Positions 46,889 to 61,404 of a stretch of DNA of 64,000 nt are shown piece by piece. The translations under genes and the position numbers were made by a program. The stretch lies in the NCBI GenBank assembly GCA_026027325.1, contig JAMSLZ010000004.1:1674001-1738000 (forward strand), in the 5' to 3' direction. The first letter of the stretch is position 1. Each line of letters starts with the position of its first letter. The stretch is from Actinomucor elegans. Taxonomy: Eukaryota > Mucoromycota > Mucoromycetes > Mucorales > Mucoraceae. The notes under the pieces are model-generated. The model searched no databases. It worked only from the letters and a program-made list of their open reading frames with translations, and was not told the DNA's origin.

Positions 46889-49800
46889 CTACACTAACGT
46901 TTCAAACTCTTGCTTGAGAGCCTTTACTTGAACAAATACATCTGTAATACGTTTGTCCAGTTCCGGAGTAAAGACCAATGATTCCAGTGTCGTCATGAAA
47001 CCACCACATTCCTTGTAATGCTACAGAAAACAAGTAAATTAGATTGTTATGTGTTGTTTAATTGAATAACAATGCTTTACCACGCGAAGTATCTCTCTAA
47101 ACCATCCAAAGACCCAACGATATGTCCAACTTGATTCTACATGCTCAGGATCTGCCTTGATCAGATCCTGAAGAACACTTGCAAATCTTTGATAGACGAC
47201 CATAAAGACCTCCTTTTGCTCTCTTGACACAGAAGCAAGCGAGTTTTCAACAACACGTAATGAGTCCAACTCCTGTTGTGCTTCGGCTTCTGCAACTAAA
47301 ATCATAAATTGATTAATTACAGGTGAATATTACTTGAAGACTTGATATATTTACTATCTGAGGGTTCTGATTCGGCACGTTTAATCGTATTGGTCTCATG
47401 AAGTGCTTGAAAGTTATCCAGCTTGGCCTTTACCTGCACAACGCGAGAATTAACCTTACTCAATGTATTTTTCAAGATCTCCCAAATAAATGATCTAATT
47501 AACAATTAGCATGTATATCCTCTGTGTACACACTAAACTGGTTTTTGTTATACCTTCCAACAGATTGTAATTGATCGTTTTCAAATATCCAAGTGATAAC
47601 AGATGCAGGGTCAATAACGCGATAATTCAATAATTTATCCAAAAGGATACCAAGAAACTAGGGGACCAATGTTAATAAAGTGATACCCAACAACTGTTTT
47701 TTTTTTTTGCCCTAAGTTACCTGTGTGTTGTGTTTCCAGAATGAAGCTACAATCTGCACAGTATGAAGACGACCTTCTGGTGTAGTATTCACCAATCTCA
47801 AAACATCCAAATACCGTTCGACTACATTCAAAATATGCGAGAAACTCTTTGAACCCACCAACAGCAGACATTGCACAAACATCTGTCTTACCAAAATTGT
47901 TTGCTGTTGCTCATCCAGTCCTTGTGATTGGAGTTCATTCTTGTATTTATCAAGGATGGCTCTAACTTCATCCACTGTTTTCTTGGTACGCAAACTTTCA
48001 ATGATAATCTTGGCTTGTGCATGTAAAGGATCATTGACGTCCTTGTATGCAAAATTAGGTGCGGGTGCTGTAGAAGGCACCAAAGGATGAAACTCCTCTG
48101 GCAAAATAGACTTGATACGTTCATAGTAACTGAGACGGATCTCTTTTTCCAAGGTTTCGCGGATAAAGCAGGTTTGTGGATGAAGAGGATCAAGTTTCAA
48201 TACAAACTCCCAAGATTTCCAGTCCCATTGGAAACCAAAATTACTGAGATGATGAGAGAACCAGCTCCAAAGACGTGAAATACATTCAGCATCCATAAGG
48301 GTTAAGCGATCAAATAAAGTCTTGACGCCCCGTCCTAAAGCCATAGGGAAAGTCGAGCTTTCAGCGCGACAGAGTTCAATGAATACACAAGAATAAAAGA
48401 CTTGGCGTACTGGAGGTAAAGGAAGGCGAAGCATTTGTGAAAAGATAGCCTCTACTAATATATCTGCTAAGTTCCAGCCCTTTTCTTCATCCACATCCAT
48501 AGACTCAGGCTTGATATCATCGTCTGCAGTGGCAGGTGGTGGTGATTTAAAAAGTTTGGATTCAAAACTAGTGGAGATACTCAATAGGTAACGAGCACAA
48601 TCTTTACGATTGACTTCGAATAACTGCATTGTATCTGTGATGGTTTCTTGCAAAATAAAATACTCGATACTTTGATGGTTGGGAATACCAGGCAATGATT
48701 TGCCTTCTTCATCCACCAAAAGGCGCATAGTATAAACAGGCTCGATATACTTGACGCTATCCTTGTGAGCAGGCATATTGAAACGAGGTAAATCGTGTTG
48801 AAGTGCCGAAGTGAACTCTTTGTCGAACCAACGGTAAGGTTTAGGGATCAAAGGAAGCTATAACACATGGTTAATATCTTAGGACTACATTCATCAATAA
48901 AACCTATACTTACATCCCATGATCTCAATTCAAGGCTTCGAATAAGGGACCAAATATGAGCCAAAAGCTATCATCATAATGTGGGGTCAATTGTGTGTGC
49001 TATCATAAAAACATCATGCAAGCTTACATCTTCTTTCTTGGGATCATATTTAACACCACTATATGGCTGCAAGATATCAAGAAGGGGCACTTCGCCTCTA
49101 CGTTGCATATAAATATCGATCTTGTTGAAGATTTGTTTCAATTCTGCTGAACAGCGTTCACCCAACTCTTTACCGCACTACACCACGAACACGTTAATAA
49201 TGATTGAAAATCAAAAAAAAAGTGGATCGATTGCTTACCCAAGGCAAAGTAGCTAATATGATATAAACAATACAATCTAAGCGTCGACGCAATTGATTGG
49301 GTTGATCCAAGATGGTCAGCAAATCATTAATAAGGCCACAATACATGGTGGGTAAAATAACATTGGCATTCACAAGTTCACCGTAGAATCGTAGAAATTG
49401 CTTGACCTTGAACCAATCTGATTCTGAAATTGCTTCTTCCAAAGTCTTGTTGAATTCAGCCATTAGCTTGGCTACGATATCATGACTGGATACATTGAGT
49501 AAACCCAACAGAGCACCATAAACAGGTGCTTTAGCAGGAAGTTCAGTCACACTTGAAAAAAAAGGTATAATTGAGAAAACGGTGAACGTGCTATGGTAGC
49601 ATACATATTTCTAGTTACCATGCTTTTAACGTGTCTTGAACAGTAGAAGGGTATTTGGAATAGTCATTATCCAGAATATTCTTCATTTTGGTCAAGTTGA
49701 TTTGTAAATCAGGCGTGATCTAGATTTGTTAAGACAAAATACATTCAGTATCCAAGGTTGTGTCTTTTAATGTTTTCGACGTTACTTTATCGCCGATCTT

Positions 49801-50182
49801 GATGATCAAGCCTTTTAGACGAATTTCAATATCTTCCATTTCGTCCTCTTTGGTCTCGGGAGGAGGAGGACGTTCATAAGGACGACGTTGGTAACTATTA
49901 TTGTTATTGTAACCACCTCTTCTGTTATCTACAGGACGCGTCATGGTTAGATTGCTGATCGTATTTTTTTTTTGTAACGGCCTTTTTTTCTTTTTTTTTT
50001 CTTTTTTTTTTACCTCTGAAGCGCTGAGGTCCTCCGCCACTACCGCCTCTGTAGCGATTTCCTCCACCTATGATTCGATTAGCAACAATACAATAAATAA
50101 ATAAAAATACTGTCAAGGAATTTATTTTACCTTCTTGGCGAGGTCTATAACCTCGGTTATCTCCTCTATTATCGTAACTCAT
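46889..50182 (-). CDS. CBP80: Nuclear cap-binding complex large subunit CBP80/NCBP1
   Basis: Large subunit of the nuclear cap-binding complex, which with CBP20 binds the m7G cap and guides splicing, 3' processing, export and decay. About twelve exons. The N-terminus is Arg/Gly/Tyr-rich (MSYDNRGDNRGYRPRQEG, GGNRYRGGSGGGPQRFRG), then EMEDIEIRLKGLIIKIGDKV, the first MIF4G repeat (VYGALLGLLNVSSHDIVAKL, FLRFYGELVNANVILPTMYC), SWDLPLIPKPYRWFDKEF, RLLVDEEGKSLPGIPNHQSI, LRLPLPPVRQVFYSCVFIEL, the CBP80 helical region and WTYRWVFGWFREILR near the end. The RGG-type start is unlike the human protein and adds an RNA-binding flavour. One intron near 49.97 kb carries long A runs. The order of domains makes the call firm. 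Confidence 0.94.
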
Positions 50183-50561
50183 GTATGTAAAGGCTTAAGG
50201 TGGAAAATTGTGAATTAAAGACAGAATGAGAAAAAACGCGTTTAAAAAAATTGAGACACAGTAGTTTGGGAAGTTTGCTGTAGAACGTCACAAAAGACGG
50301 GCTTTTATAGTTAGGTGTACCTCTTTTGCTTTCAATTTATCGACCGCGCAATATATTACTTGTGGACACTGGGCAATAGATCTGTGAAAATACTTCATTC
50401 TCATTCAAGTTATATATAATAGTTTTAGTATCGACACGATGGAAAGGAGAAGGTATTGGATATGGTAAGCAGCGTATCTCTAATATACTAATGTGAATTT
50501 TAAATAGTAATGAAATATACGCTTTAATAGAGGTTTTTAGCGAATGTAGTAATTCATTATG

Positions 50562-50620
50562 GACTGTTCATCAGATGCCATATTAAAACGGACATGATCG
50601 AGAGATTTATATTTCTCCAG
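50562..50620 (+). repeat. Dispersed repeat family A copy
   Basis: TGTTCATCAGATGCCATATT, AAAACGGACATGATCGAGAG, ATTTATATTTCTCC. Confidence 0.5.
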
Positions 50621-51001
50621 ATCAAGACAATATAAAATATATGTAATTGACTGCCATTATTAATATACTTAGTTTCGCGTTGTTCGCATTGTTGAAGCGG
50701 ACAAGCGGGTTTTATTGTGACTGTTTGCTCCATATGGCAGTTAACTTGCCAACGAATATTAACAAAATGGTGCTTGATTTTGTTGTCAATATTTTTGTAG
50801 TTCTGGAAACGACAGTATCTGTTATATTTTCTGGATGTTTAGAAGTTCTGGCAATATGACGCGTGTTACAAACCGTGGCTGTTAATGCTTACAGAAATCT
50901 GGACGCCAGCTTTCCAATAGAATTGGCACTGGGACCATGTCCTCGGTTGTGAGGGAGATCACAAACTGTAAATCCATTTTCTTGAATTAAATAAGTGGAC
51001 A

Positions 51002-51026
51002 CTGTCTAGTTAGGCAAACTAGACAG
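51002..51026. repeat. Perfect inverted repeat, 10-bp arms
   Basis: CTGTCTAGTT, spacer AGGCA, AACTAGACAG. Further CTAGACA motifs recur at about 51078-51173, so this may be a transposon end or regulatory palindrome. Confidence 0.5.
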
Positions 51027-52639
51027 CTTGTACGAGATCCCTTCTAGCTCAACGCGAAAATGGTAAGATATTAAGTGCTAGACAGATTAAAAAAAACAAG
51101 CTTTAAAACTAGGTAAGCTTTAAAAATTGCGCAGGTTCAAAATAACTGTATAGGTTTATAGGAACTAGACAAACTTCAAAAAAAAAATAGATAGCCGTAA
51201 AATAAGATACATCCTTTTACAAAAACTTGGTACGTTTGTAAAACTAAACATCAGACTAAAAAGCTATAACTAAATACTAGTAATGCTCGTATTTTATTAT
51301 TGATATAATTATCTATATGATTTTCTTGTTGAGAATGGAGAGTTTAATTGAATAATATTTACCAGAAAGTTGAAATTGACTAAAGATGTCATTTTCCTCT
51401 TGATAATGTGTTTATGATCGACTTTGGGTCTGTAAGATGATTTCCACAAAATTAAGGACTTCAGTATCCCAATCGAAAGCAACATTATCATTCATACCTT
51501 CAAATACATACTATTAGTGGGAACTTTTTTATTATCATATTTTTTTTCAACTATATTGCCCATACATAAATTGCAAGTTGTACACTATGTATTCTCTGTC
51601 AATAGAGAGATTGTTGGGTTCAGTATCATTATCATCAGCAGTAAACTCTGTCTAGATTTTTGGCTTCTGTTTAGTTCTTGGTCATCTGGGTCCTAACTAA
51701 ACATTTTTTTTATAACAATCTAGATGGTATCTGTACAAAGATGCATAGACTAAATAGAACTACCTAGCTCATTATTCACTAGATGATTGACACTTTGAAA
51801 TGTGCTTCTGCAGTGATGACAAAAGTATAGTTTTGTTGAAGGTAATTGCCTCTGTGCGTAGCTCAGCAACAAGATGAAGCAGTGAAGATGCTTAACAAAA
51901 GCTACAATTCAAAAATCGCAACAATTCCGTCATTGGTTCATTATAAGGCCATTCTTCTCAAATAGCCGAAGAATAGATGATGTATTGGCAGCCTGATGAC
52001 TAGTAAGTAATTTGTTGATATAATAGATATATCAGTTGACCGAATCTGCAGTTCTTCGTGAAATCATTATTTACAATCAAGAGCTCATGATATGTTTGAA
52101 TTGGTAGTATAAAATGGAATGTTATTGAAAAGTAGCATGATACCTCTTTGGTGGAAAAAATTATGAATACATACTGATTCAGTCATAGACTTGTGGTGAA
52201 GCAACATTCCCAAGGGTACACAATTGATAGACACTGTTATAATGTTAGCTTTATTTGTTGATACCTTTTAAGTATACTTTGACTGCACTCCACTATTGTA
52301 AACAAATTTATGTTGTTTCCTTTAATTCGTTTTATGTATGAGATTTTTATCTTTTCTTGCCTGGCAATTAACCGCTGTATCATGCTTATTTTTCAATAAT
52401 TTCGAAAGGGTGCATTATTTGAATACAAAGTCTAGCAATCAACAAATGAACATCTAAAAGTACCGTCAATCTCTGGCGCTGAACATTTAACTGTAAAGGG
52501 AAAACATGCCTGTTAGATCAGTAATACTCACCTTGTTCTTTCTCTCTTTCACTGTACCTTTTACTATGGTGATACAACTCTATCAAAATGATAATCAGAT
52601 TTTTCTTTTGAGCACTAAATCTTCATGATAAAACCTTTT

Positions 52640-53749
52640 AGAAGCAACGTGAAACTTCATATACTCGATCATTAGCATTCTTGCTTTATAAACCTTTTTT
52701 TTAAGAAAATTAGTGTTTAATATGGTTACCAAGCGCTTTTTTGACCTTTCAGTATTTTTCCGGTATCCTGAGAACAGATTTGTGGCGAATGTCAACTTTC
52801 AACTTTTCCTATTCTTTGTGGGCAATTGCGTCCAATTCTTTGCAGGAGTTGATATGGTTCTTGCGTTTCATAATGCATTTTCCCAGATAATACCAAAGGG
52901 TTTCAATGAGATAAAATCTGGATTTTGGGAAGGCCAAAAGTTTAAACTTTTGATCTCTGACTTGCTTTTCCACCAGAGAGCATTCGATCCCGGGTGGCTG
53001 GAAGCATCATCCTCTTGGAATATAAAGCCCTGAATTTATTTTCAAGCGAGCTTATGGAGTCAGGAGGAAAAGTTATTGTTCAAGCATTGGATATATTTGC
53101 CTTGACTGTCTAACATTCCCATAATGAGTGACCAACGGCCCCATACTATGAAAGGACTTACCCTAAGCTTGAAAGTTGAATAGCAAGGTTTATTCCAAAG
53201 CTTCTTATTTGCCTTTGGGGTTATTCTGACACCACCATCGTTGTGTCTCAAGGTGAAACGAGGTTCATCAGATCAAATGATCTTACTCAGTCATCGATGG
53301 TCCGGTTGATCTTGTTTGAACTAAGCCCTAAGTCGATCAGAGTAGGTAAAATAGGGTTTCTTAGTAGGTCTTCAAGATCTAAACCCCTTTTTCTTAAACA
53401 CATTGATGACAACTGGTAAACTAACTTCTCTGTCTATCGCATTGGGTATTGCATAGTGAACATTGTATGAGCCATAAAAATTCTTTCGAAACATATACTC
53501 AATTAAACGTATGCTTCGAGGAGTAAATGCTTTAGGTTTCTCTGAATGAGATTGAGTGGCTTTTCAACCGCATTTAAAGCACTTCATTACTATGTCATTA
53601 ATAATTGAGTTTGGAACGTCGAGTCCATTTGAAATCTAAGCTTACTTCTATTTAACCTTAATAACTAAACCGAAAACCATACCGCAAATGAAATCCCCAA
53701 GTTTTCTTCTCTTGTCATTCGTTTTATTTATGATATTTGAACCTGCCAT
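52640..53749 (-). mobile_element. Degenerate Tc1/mariner-type transposase
   Basis: Read on the minus strand from MAGSNIINKTNDKRRKLGDF the frame is broken by several stops and shifts, but family landmarks appear in order: a helix-turn-helix-like part (KAFTPRSIRLIEYMFRKNFY), SDEPRFTLRHNDGGVRITPK (the region around the first catalytic Asp), PFIVWGRWSLIMGMLDSQGK, a FQEDDASSHPG segment matching the family's QQDNAPCHTA block, and FWPSQNPDFISLKPFGIIW matching WPSQSPDLNPIENLW. The element cannot make a protein. I could not find clean terminal inverted repeats, so the ends are only approximate. Confidence 0.75.
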
Positions 53750-54420
53750 GGCTGATTGGGTTTTACAATATTATTTAAAAGGTGCACAAAAGTAAATGGT
53801 TTATTTCATAGTCTCGAAAATTCCAATCATTGTATTGATGAAGTTATTAACAGCAGCTACTATATAGGATCACTGTTTCGACATCTATCCCAGCGAAACG
53901 TATCAACAGTTGAGATTATTTCTTTAGGAAGTTTTGTCAAACGAGGGAATAGTAAAAGGTGCTTTGGTTGTTGATGCAAAGCATCAATATATGGGTTAGC
54001 TTGTGGAAGATTGTCTATCCGTAAGAGATTGAGCCTAACGAAAGAAGAGTGTCTGATGTTGAGACCTGTGATCCAGACTACCAAGTCCATTACGTTGTTG
54101 AGCTGAAATCACAATATTCCAAATTATCAATGGGAAGAGGAAACTCTTTCGATAAAAGTTAAAAGAGTTACTGAAGTGATTTGTTGTATTTTATGTTTGG
54201 TAAGAGAAATAAACACGAAGAGAATATCAGCGTTTTGATAACATTACAAGAGAGCTTACCATTACGATTTTACCTATGATTCGATAACGATTTCCACAAA
54301 TGCATAGCTCAACAGTAGGGTATTTGACGGCGCTTGGAATTTCTTCGAATTAATAATTATTACCTCCGGTCGTCTATAACTATGAAATAAGAGACCATAT
54401 TTCTTTATTTTATTATCAAA

Positions 54421-55526
54421 ATGGAAAACGTGAAAAATACAAACAAGCGATCTGCATCGAGTGATGACGCGTCTCAAGATAAAAAACTCAAGATCAGCTC
54501 AACAGATGCAGCATTATTAACAGGATCGAGTAGAAACAGATTAAAATCGCTTGTGCTTCCTGCTCGAAAGAAGAAGACGGCAACACCTGCCATCGATTTG
54601 AAAAGTTTACTAATCAAGGAGACTGAAAAAAAAGAATGTAACTGCCATTCGATATTTATATGCGATTTGGAAAATACTCACACATACTATATAGATTACG
54701 AATGCCCTCTTTGTGCCGATATCATATATCCGCCTTATCCACCTAAATTAAAACGTCTACTGAAAAAAGTCCAAGAAAATAACCAGCAATACGAAAAAGA
54801 AATGCGTCAAGCTTACGAGAAACAAGTGGCGCTTGATCAAGCTGAGGGTAGATCTAGCATGCCCTTTGTCTTTGAACCGACAGGTATCTCGCTCAATGAT
54901 AAGAAGTTAATCTGCAGAACACACCGTATCGAATTGATCTTCAAGCCCATGGCTATAGAAAAGGGATATCCTACGGACATCGATTTCGATGCTATTTCAG
55001 ATCGTATCAAGGGCTTTGAAGATGATCTCAAATCCATTGTCGATCGTGTTTATCCCAGTACGTATCTGAGTACGGCAATGAAACGGTTTGAAGAACTGGG
55101 GTTAAGGGCGAGAAGGGCTGAAGAAGTCATGAAGCAATTTGAAGATCATTTGGTAAAGATGACTTTCTGTTTGATTTGGAAACTGATCTTTTTTTTTATG
55201 GATAGCCAGGTTATTATGGTAACAAAGGTTCAGATGCCATCATGAGCGCTTTAAACAAAATGATGTTACAGTCGGGATATGTCAATGAAAAGAATACAGC
55301 GCCATTAACACCTGTTGAGTTTATTCAGCAGATTCTAGTACCCGAGTGTGGACTGAGATTGATTCGACAAGATCGTAAAGAGAACATCACGCTTGAAGAA
55401 GCAAAAATTATCATGAAGGAAAGCGGAGAATATGGCAGTATAGTCCATCGACGCAGCATGAAGCTGAAAGACGAGAAAAATAAAAAACCATTAGACAAGC
55501 AAGGAGAGAATACATCAAATGAATAA
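54421..55526 (+). CDS. RTC4: Rtc4-domain protein
   Basis: Protein with a C-terminal RTC4 domain, known from yeast Rtc4 (restriction of telomere capping), a nuclear protein of poorly defined function. Two exons (54421-55152, 55206-55526) give 350 residues. The N-terminal part is basic and Ser/Lys-rich (NKRSASSDDASQDKKLKIS). A Cys-containing stretch has CNCHSIFIC and YECPLCADIIYPPYPPKLKR. The RTC4 domain follows: LICRTHRIELIFKPMAIEKG, YPTDIDFDAISDRIKGFEDD, PGYYGNKGSDAIMSALNKMM, FIQQILVPECGLRLIRQDRK and ITLEEAKIIMKESGEYGSIV. CHSIFIC plus CPLC could form a small zinc site, which is inference. It converges on the deubiquitinase gene with about 130 bases between stops. Confidence 0.88.
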
Positions 55527-55653
55527 TACTGCTGGCCCTCTATTATTACATTTGGTCTAACATGCTTCACTGAATAAAACTTTTTTGGGGTTTTATCATA
55601 AAAGCCAAATGAAAGCGAAAAACAAGCAATGTATTTAGATATAAAAGAAAGAA

Positions 55654-57976
<2,323 letters not shown>

Positions 57977-58293
57977 GATTTTATTTGGTAGAAAAAAAAA
58001 GATAAAGAACGCAAACCTAACTGGCAAAACAAAAGTTCCGGCTATGCGCGGAAGTCCCTTTTTTGAGCTTGATCTGAAAAAGGTGCTTTTGTGCCAGTTG
58101 ATGACGTTCAGGTGTTTATGCTGTAATCTCATTCGGCGCTCAGTCTTCATTAGCCAATGAAACGCGATTGATGCAGGCAAGTGATATAGCGGTATTTAAA
58201 TTGGACATAACCGTCCAATCAAATCTAACATTCCGATGCAGAAAAATGGAAAAGGATTTTATCAGGGCATGTGGATGTGTATTTATAGCTCCG

Positions 58294-58319
58294 TTTTTTT
58301 TTTTTTTTTTTTTTTTTTT
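58294..58319. repeat. Poly(T) tract, 26 T
   Basis: Uninterrupted run of T counted by eye; a nucleosome-excluding poly(dA:dT) element is likely. Confidence 0.8.
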
Positions 58320-58543
58320 ATTAGCCTTCAAATGGCATTTTAAAGTTATGGCTTTCAAATATTGTAGCTGTACTATACAAAGAGGCTTATATGCTTATTT
58401 TGTCATCATTTTTAAGCTATAAAAATTTTGAGTTATGAGTTTAAAATCGTAGAGCCAAACAATCGAGTATATATAAACTGATAGCAGCCCTTAACATAGT
58501 ATAAGCAACCGTGTATTGTGTTTGTACCACTGGATGTGCAATA

Positions 58544-58569
58544 TTTTTTTTTTTTTTTTTTTTTTTTTT
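58544..58569. repeat. Poly(T) tract, 26 T
   Basis: Second uninterrupted run of the same length, 250 bases to the right of the first. Confidence 0.8.
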
Positions 58570-59023
58570 GCAAACTTTGTTTATCAAATATATCTATCCC
58601 AACTTTTTCATTTATGTAATGTCACTAATAAAAAATATTTATCATTTCCATTTTTAATTACAGTCAACCAATCAAATAAGATATGAGTTGAGGCTCAAAT
58701 TTCTTTGATTGTACAGTCAAATGATCGTGTTTAATTCATGTGCTACTACCCAAGTTACACCCAAGTATCAAAACCGGGCAAGTACGGGTCAGTTGAGGTA
58801 ATTTGAAGGGAGCACAAGGCTTAAAATGACCATTTCTGTAAGGTTTGATGAGGCGATTTTGCCTCTGAAAATATATATATTTGATTAAACATCCGAGTAC
58901 AAAGAATGAAAAAGTTTTCTTTCTTTTTACTTTTCATCTTTTATTTTATTTTTTTCATCTTTACATCTAACATCTAATATCTAATATACCTACTAAATAA
59001 TAAACCCTTTTTTTAAATAATTT

Positions 59024-59125
59024 ATGGATCTTGACTATTTAAACAATAATTTTAATGACCTTGGTTGCAATCTATTACAACCCTCCTACGACCACATCGA
59101 GCAACAGCAGCAGCAGCAATTCTAG
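59024..59125 (+). other. Overlapping upstream ORF with poly-Gln end
   Basis: An ATG at 59024 opens 33 codons (MDLDYLNNNFNDLGCNLLQP, then SYDHIEQQQQQQF) and stops at 59125, overlapping the main ORF start at 59055 in another frame. It is either a repressing uORF or the true N-terminus of a gene whose frame changes in the CAG run. The acidic, aromatic, Gln-rich sequence looks like coding sequence. Confidence 0.4.
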
Positions 59126-59769
59126 TACTTTTCACAGTAGTAAATGGAAAAGAACGCTTGCTGTATTCTCATCCAAATATCACAATAGAAGAAAACACAA
59201 AAGCTCACCCACTACAGCTGCTGCTGCAACTGAAAAAGTTCTATGCCATACACCTACTACCAATCAACATCCAACCTCTGTGAAATGTGAAGATCTTACT
59301 GCTAAAGAGTTTGCGCAGATGGCCGGTATCAAGATCAAATCGAATTCTGGCAGTGACTCTGAAGATGAATCCCTAATGGAATCACCGCCTCAAGAAACGT
59401 ATCTATCTTGTTACAAGAGTGATTATGAATCTATGCTGATGACTCAAATGACATCCATCTCAGCGCGTACAGCCCTTTCTACCAAGAGTTGCCACCAGAT
59501 TTGGGATTCCGATTTCTGGCAGTGTAATACCACCAAGAATACACCAACAACACCACCAACAGATGATACCCTATTTATATCGCGTTTAGCTAGCACCAGT
59601 AAGGATTGTTGTAACAGTTTGACAGTCCCTGGCGTTATTCGAAAAGGTAGATTCAAAATCGTGGTTGGACAAGATGATTGTTGTGAACCCGTAAACCAGC
59701 ATCATCATGTCGTACTCGAATGGAAACGCAAAAGATCCGATTCTTCTTCGAATAATGTAACAAAAAAAA
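59055..59769 (+). CDS. Unrecognised Ser/Thr-rich protein with IRKGRFKIV motif
   Basis: Open from MTLVAIYYNPPTTTSSNSSS through a basic stretch (KWKRTLAVFSSKYHNRRKHK), DLTAKEFAQMAGIKIKSNSG with an acidic Ser cluster (SDSEDES), SCHQIWDSDFW, PGVIRKGRFKIVVGQDDCCE and VVLEWKRKRSDSSSN. The frame then runs into low-quality sequence: a GTAAATC donor at 59770 and a T-rich stretch suggest an intron, so the open frame to 59897 is probably not the true end. No domain is recognised. The start is uncertain because of the overlapping ORF at 59024. The gene is headed by a TATA-less, poly(T)-rich region shared with the deubiquitinase gene. Confidence 0.55.
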
Positions 59770-59947
59770 GTAAATCCACTTTATGTATATGCCCCCCCTT
59801 AGTCTTTCCTTCTTATATATTCACCACGTTTTTTTTTTCTTTTTTTTCCTTTTACTGTACAAAAAAACTTATTCTAATAAAATATATATATATATAATAT
59901 AATCAAATAGAATACGTCATCTGCTGCAGTAAAATGGAGACAGTCCT

Positions 59948-60230
59948 TTATTTAGCCTTTGAACCGATTGAAAGAAAAAAAAACTCTAATCTTATTCCAG
60001 CGCGTCCTGTGGGATGAGGTCCCCCGGCTACAAAACCTGTTGTGCTGTTAACTCCTCCCAAAAGGACATAGTATGCACCACGTGGGGCAAAAGCATTATT
60101 GATACAGCGCTTATTAACAAACCCCCCCGGTAAATATCACCGCGTGCTCATGATATAAGCCAGGCACGTTGTAACCGCTGATCCATGATGCCAAGTTTGG
60201 CCCAATAAAAACGATGCCTCATGCTTGTTT
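59948..60230 (-). pseudogene. Possible coding relic, minus strand
   Basis: Minus strand reads FVNKRCINNAFAPRGAYYVL, then LGGVNSTTGFVAGGPHPTGR and AGIRLEF before a stop at 59948, with an in-frame stop and a G7 run further upstream. GC content is higher than the surrounding spacer. Unrecognised. Confidence 0.3.
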
Positions 60231-60803
60231 ATCTAAGGGTTGGACAAAAGGGAAGCACTTTTATCTTTGAACTGCAATTCCTTTTAGTCTACTGGGTTGT
60301 GTGTTACAAGTTTGAATATAATGTTTGGTAGACTTTTGAGAGCGTGTTACCTCAATACAAAACTGCACTTCCTTTGGAGAACTCGTTGTCTATGTCTAAA
60401 AGAGAGACATACTAAGACGGACACGAGCGAAACAATAAGCATTACCATTATATAGAAAAGTAGTATCTATAGTAAGATCATTCAAAACATATTACATTCA
60501 GAAGCTACGTACGTTCTTTCAAGAAAATCAGTATGCAGTATTATATTGGCAATGCCCGCATTTGAGCACTTTATCACCACGGCATCTAGAGAAAGTAATA
60601 CATTGCTTAAACTCTATCTATATATTAGAACAATAAGCGAGTTTCACATTACGCTATTATTCCCCAGCTAGGTATGATTGAGTCAACGGATCACTAACTA
60701 TTTGACTACTGAATGACTGCCCCTTCTTTAAACACTTTCAAAACAAAGTAATGCAGTAAGAGCCCAATCAAAAGCTTTCTCAGATGTATTAACTCATTCT
60801 AAG

Positions 60804-60853
60804 AATGAACTATTCATCAGACGCGAGATTAGACCGAGATCGGTCGAGATCCT
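60804..60853 (+). repeat. Dispersed repeat family A, best-preserved copy
   Basis: AATGAACTATTCATCAGACG, CGAGATTAGACCGAGATC, GGTCGAGATCC. It carries every block seen in the other copies. Confidence 0.55.
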
Positions 60854-61013
60854 TACTCGTGGACTAGCGGACCATGCCAATTTCTTGGCGCGGCCTTGTA
60901 AAAATAATAATAATAAAAATACAACAAAATGATATGGCAACTTCAAAGGTGAAGATGGTATGCTCTAATATTGAATACTCGATATGACATAAAACTTGAT
61001 TTCTTTTTTCCCA

Positions 61014-61044
61014 GTGATCTAGATAAAGTTTTATATTTTAAACG
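61014..61044 (+). repeat. Dispersed repeat family B, left half
   Basis: GTGATCTAGATAAAGTTTTA then TATTTTAAAC; the matching right half (GGCCAATGAAATTAA) is displaced to 61159-61183. Confidence 0.4.
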
Positions 61045-61404
61045 GTTTTTTTTTTGCACGTATTTAAGGACTCAAGGGTCTTATAGAAAAGAGATACTCA
61101 ACAGCTGTACAGTATAGAGTTAGATGGTGTAATAATAATAATAAACGGCATTGCTAATCTCAGTTGGCCAATGAAATTAATCCTCAGCAAGTATTTCAGT
61201 GCATCGCTATTCTATTGACATAATTACCAGAATTTGCATTTTGTATTTCCCGTATTACAAAGATAGAACGCGCCTTCATGGCCTCAAGGCTCAGCATATA
61301 TAACAGCAATTTGAGAAGAAGAAAAAACTTTACTATTTGTGTCTGATGGGAATACACAGGCTTTCATTCTCGCACTACATTTCCACTACTGCTAGTTATT
61401 CAAC

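Larger units (their letters stand above)
50183..54420. other. 4.2 kb transposon-bearing, gene-poor region
   Basis: Contains one family A repeat, a perfect 10-bp palindromic repeat at 51002-51026, and a ruined Tc1-like transposase. An open frame at 53860-54090 (minus, 76 codons) looks mildly coding but is unrecognised. Confidence 0.5.
57977..59023. other. Divergent promoter region with two 26-base poly(T) tracts
   Basis: Between the deubiquitinase gene (minus) and the 59 kb gene (plus). It holds T26 runs at 58294-58319 and 58544-58569. A CCAAT-type box is near 58153. No gene seen. Confidence 0.5.
60231..61404. other. Spacer with repeat copies
   Basis: Contains a clear family A copy (60804-60853) and pieces of family B (61014-61044 and 61159-61183). 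The right end is the promoter of the F-box pseudogene. No gene seen. Confidence 0.5.

Noticed and set aside
52713..53033. Plus-strand 106-codon open frame
   Set aside because: Antisense to the degenerate Tc1-like transposase; its complement carries the family motifs.
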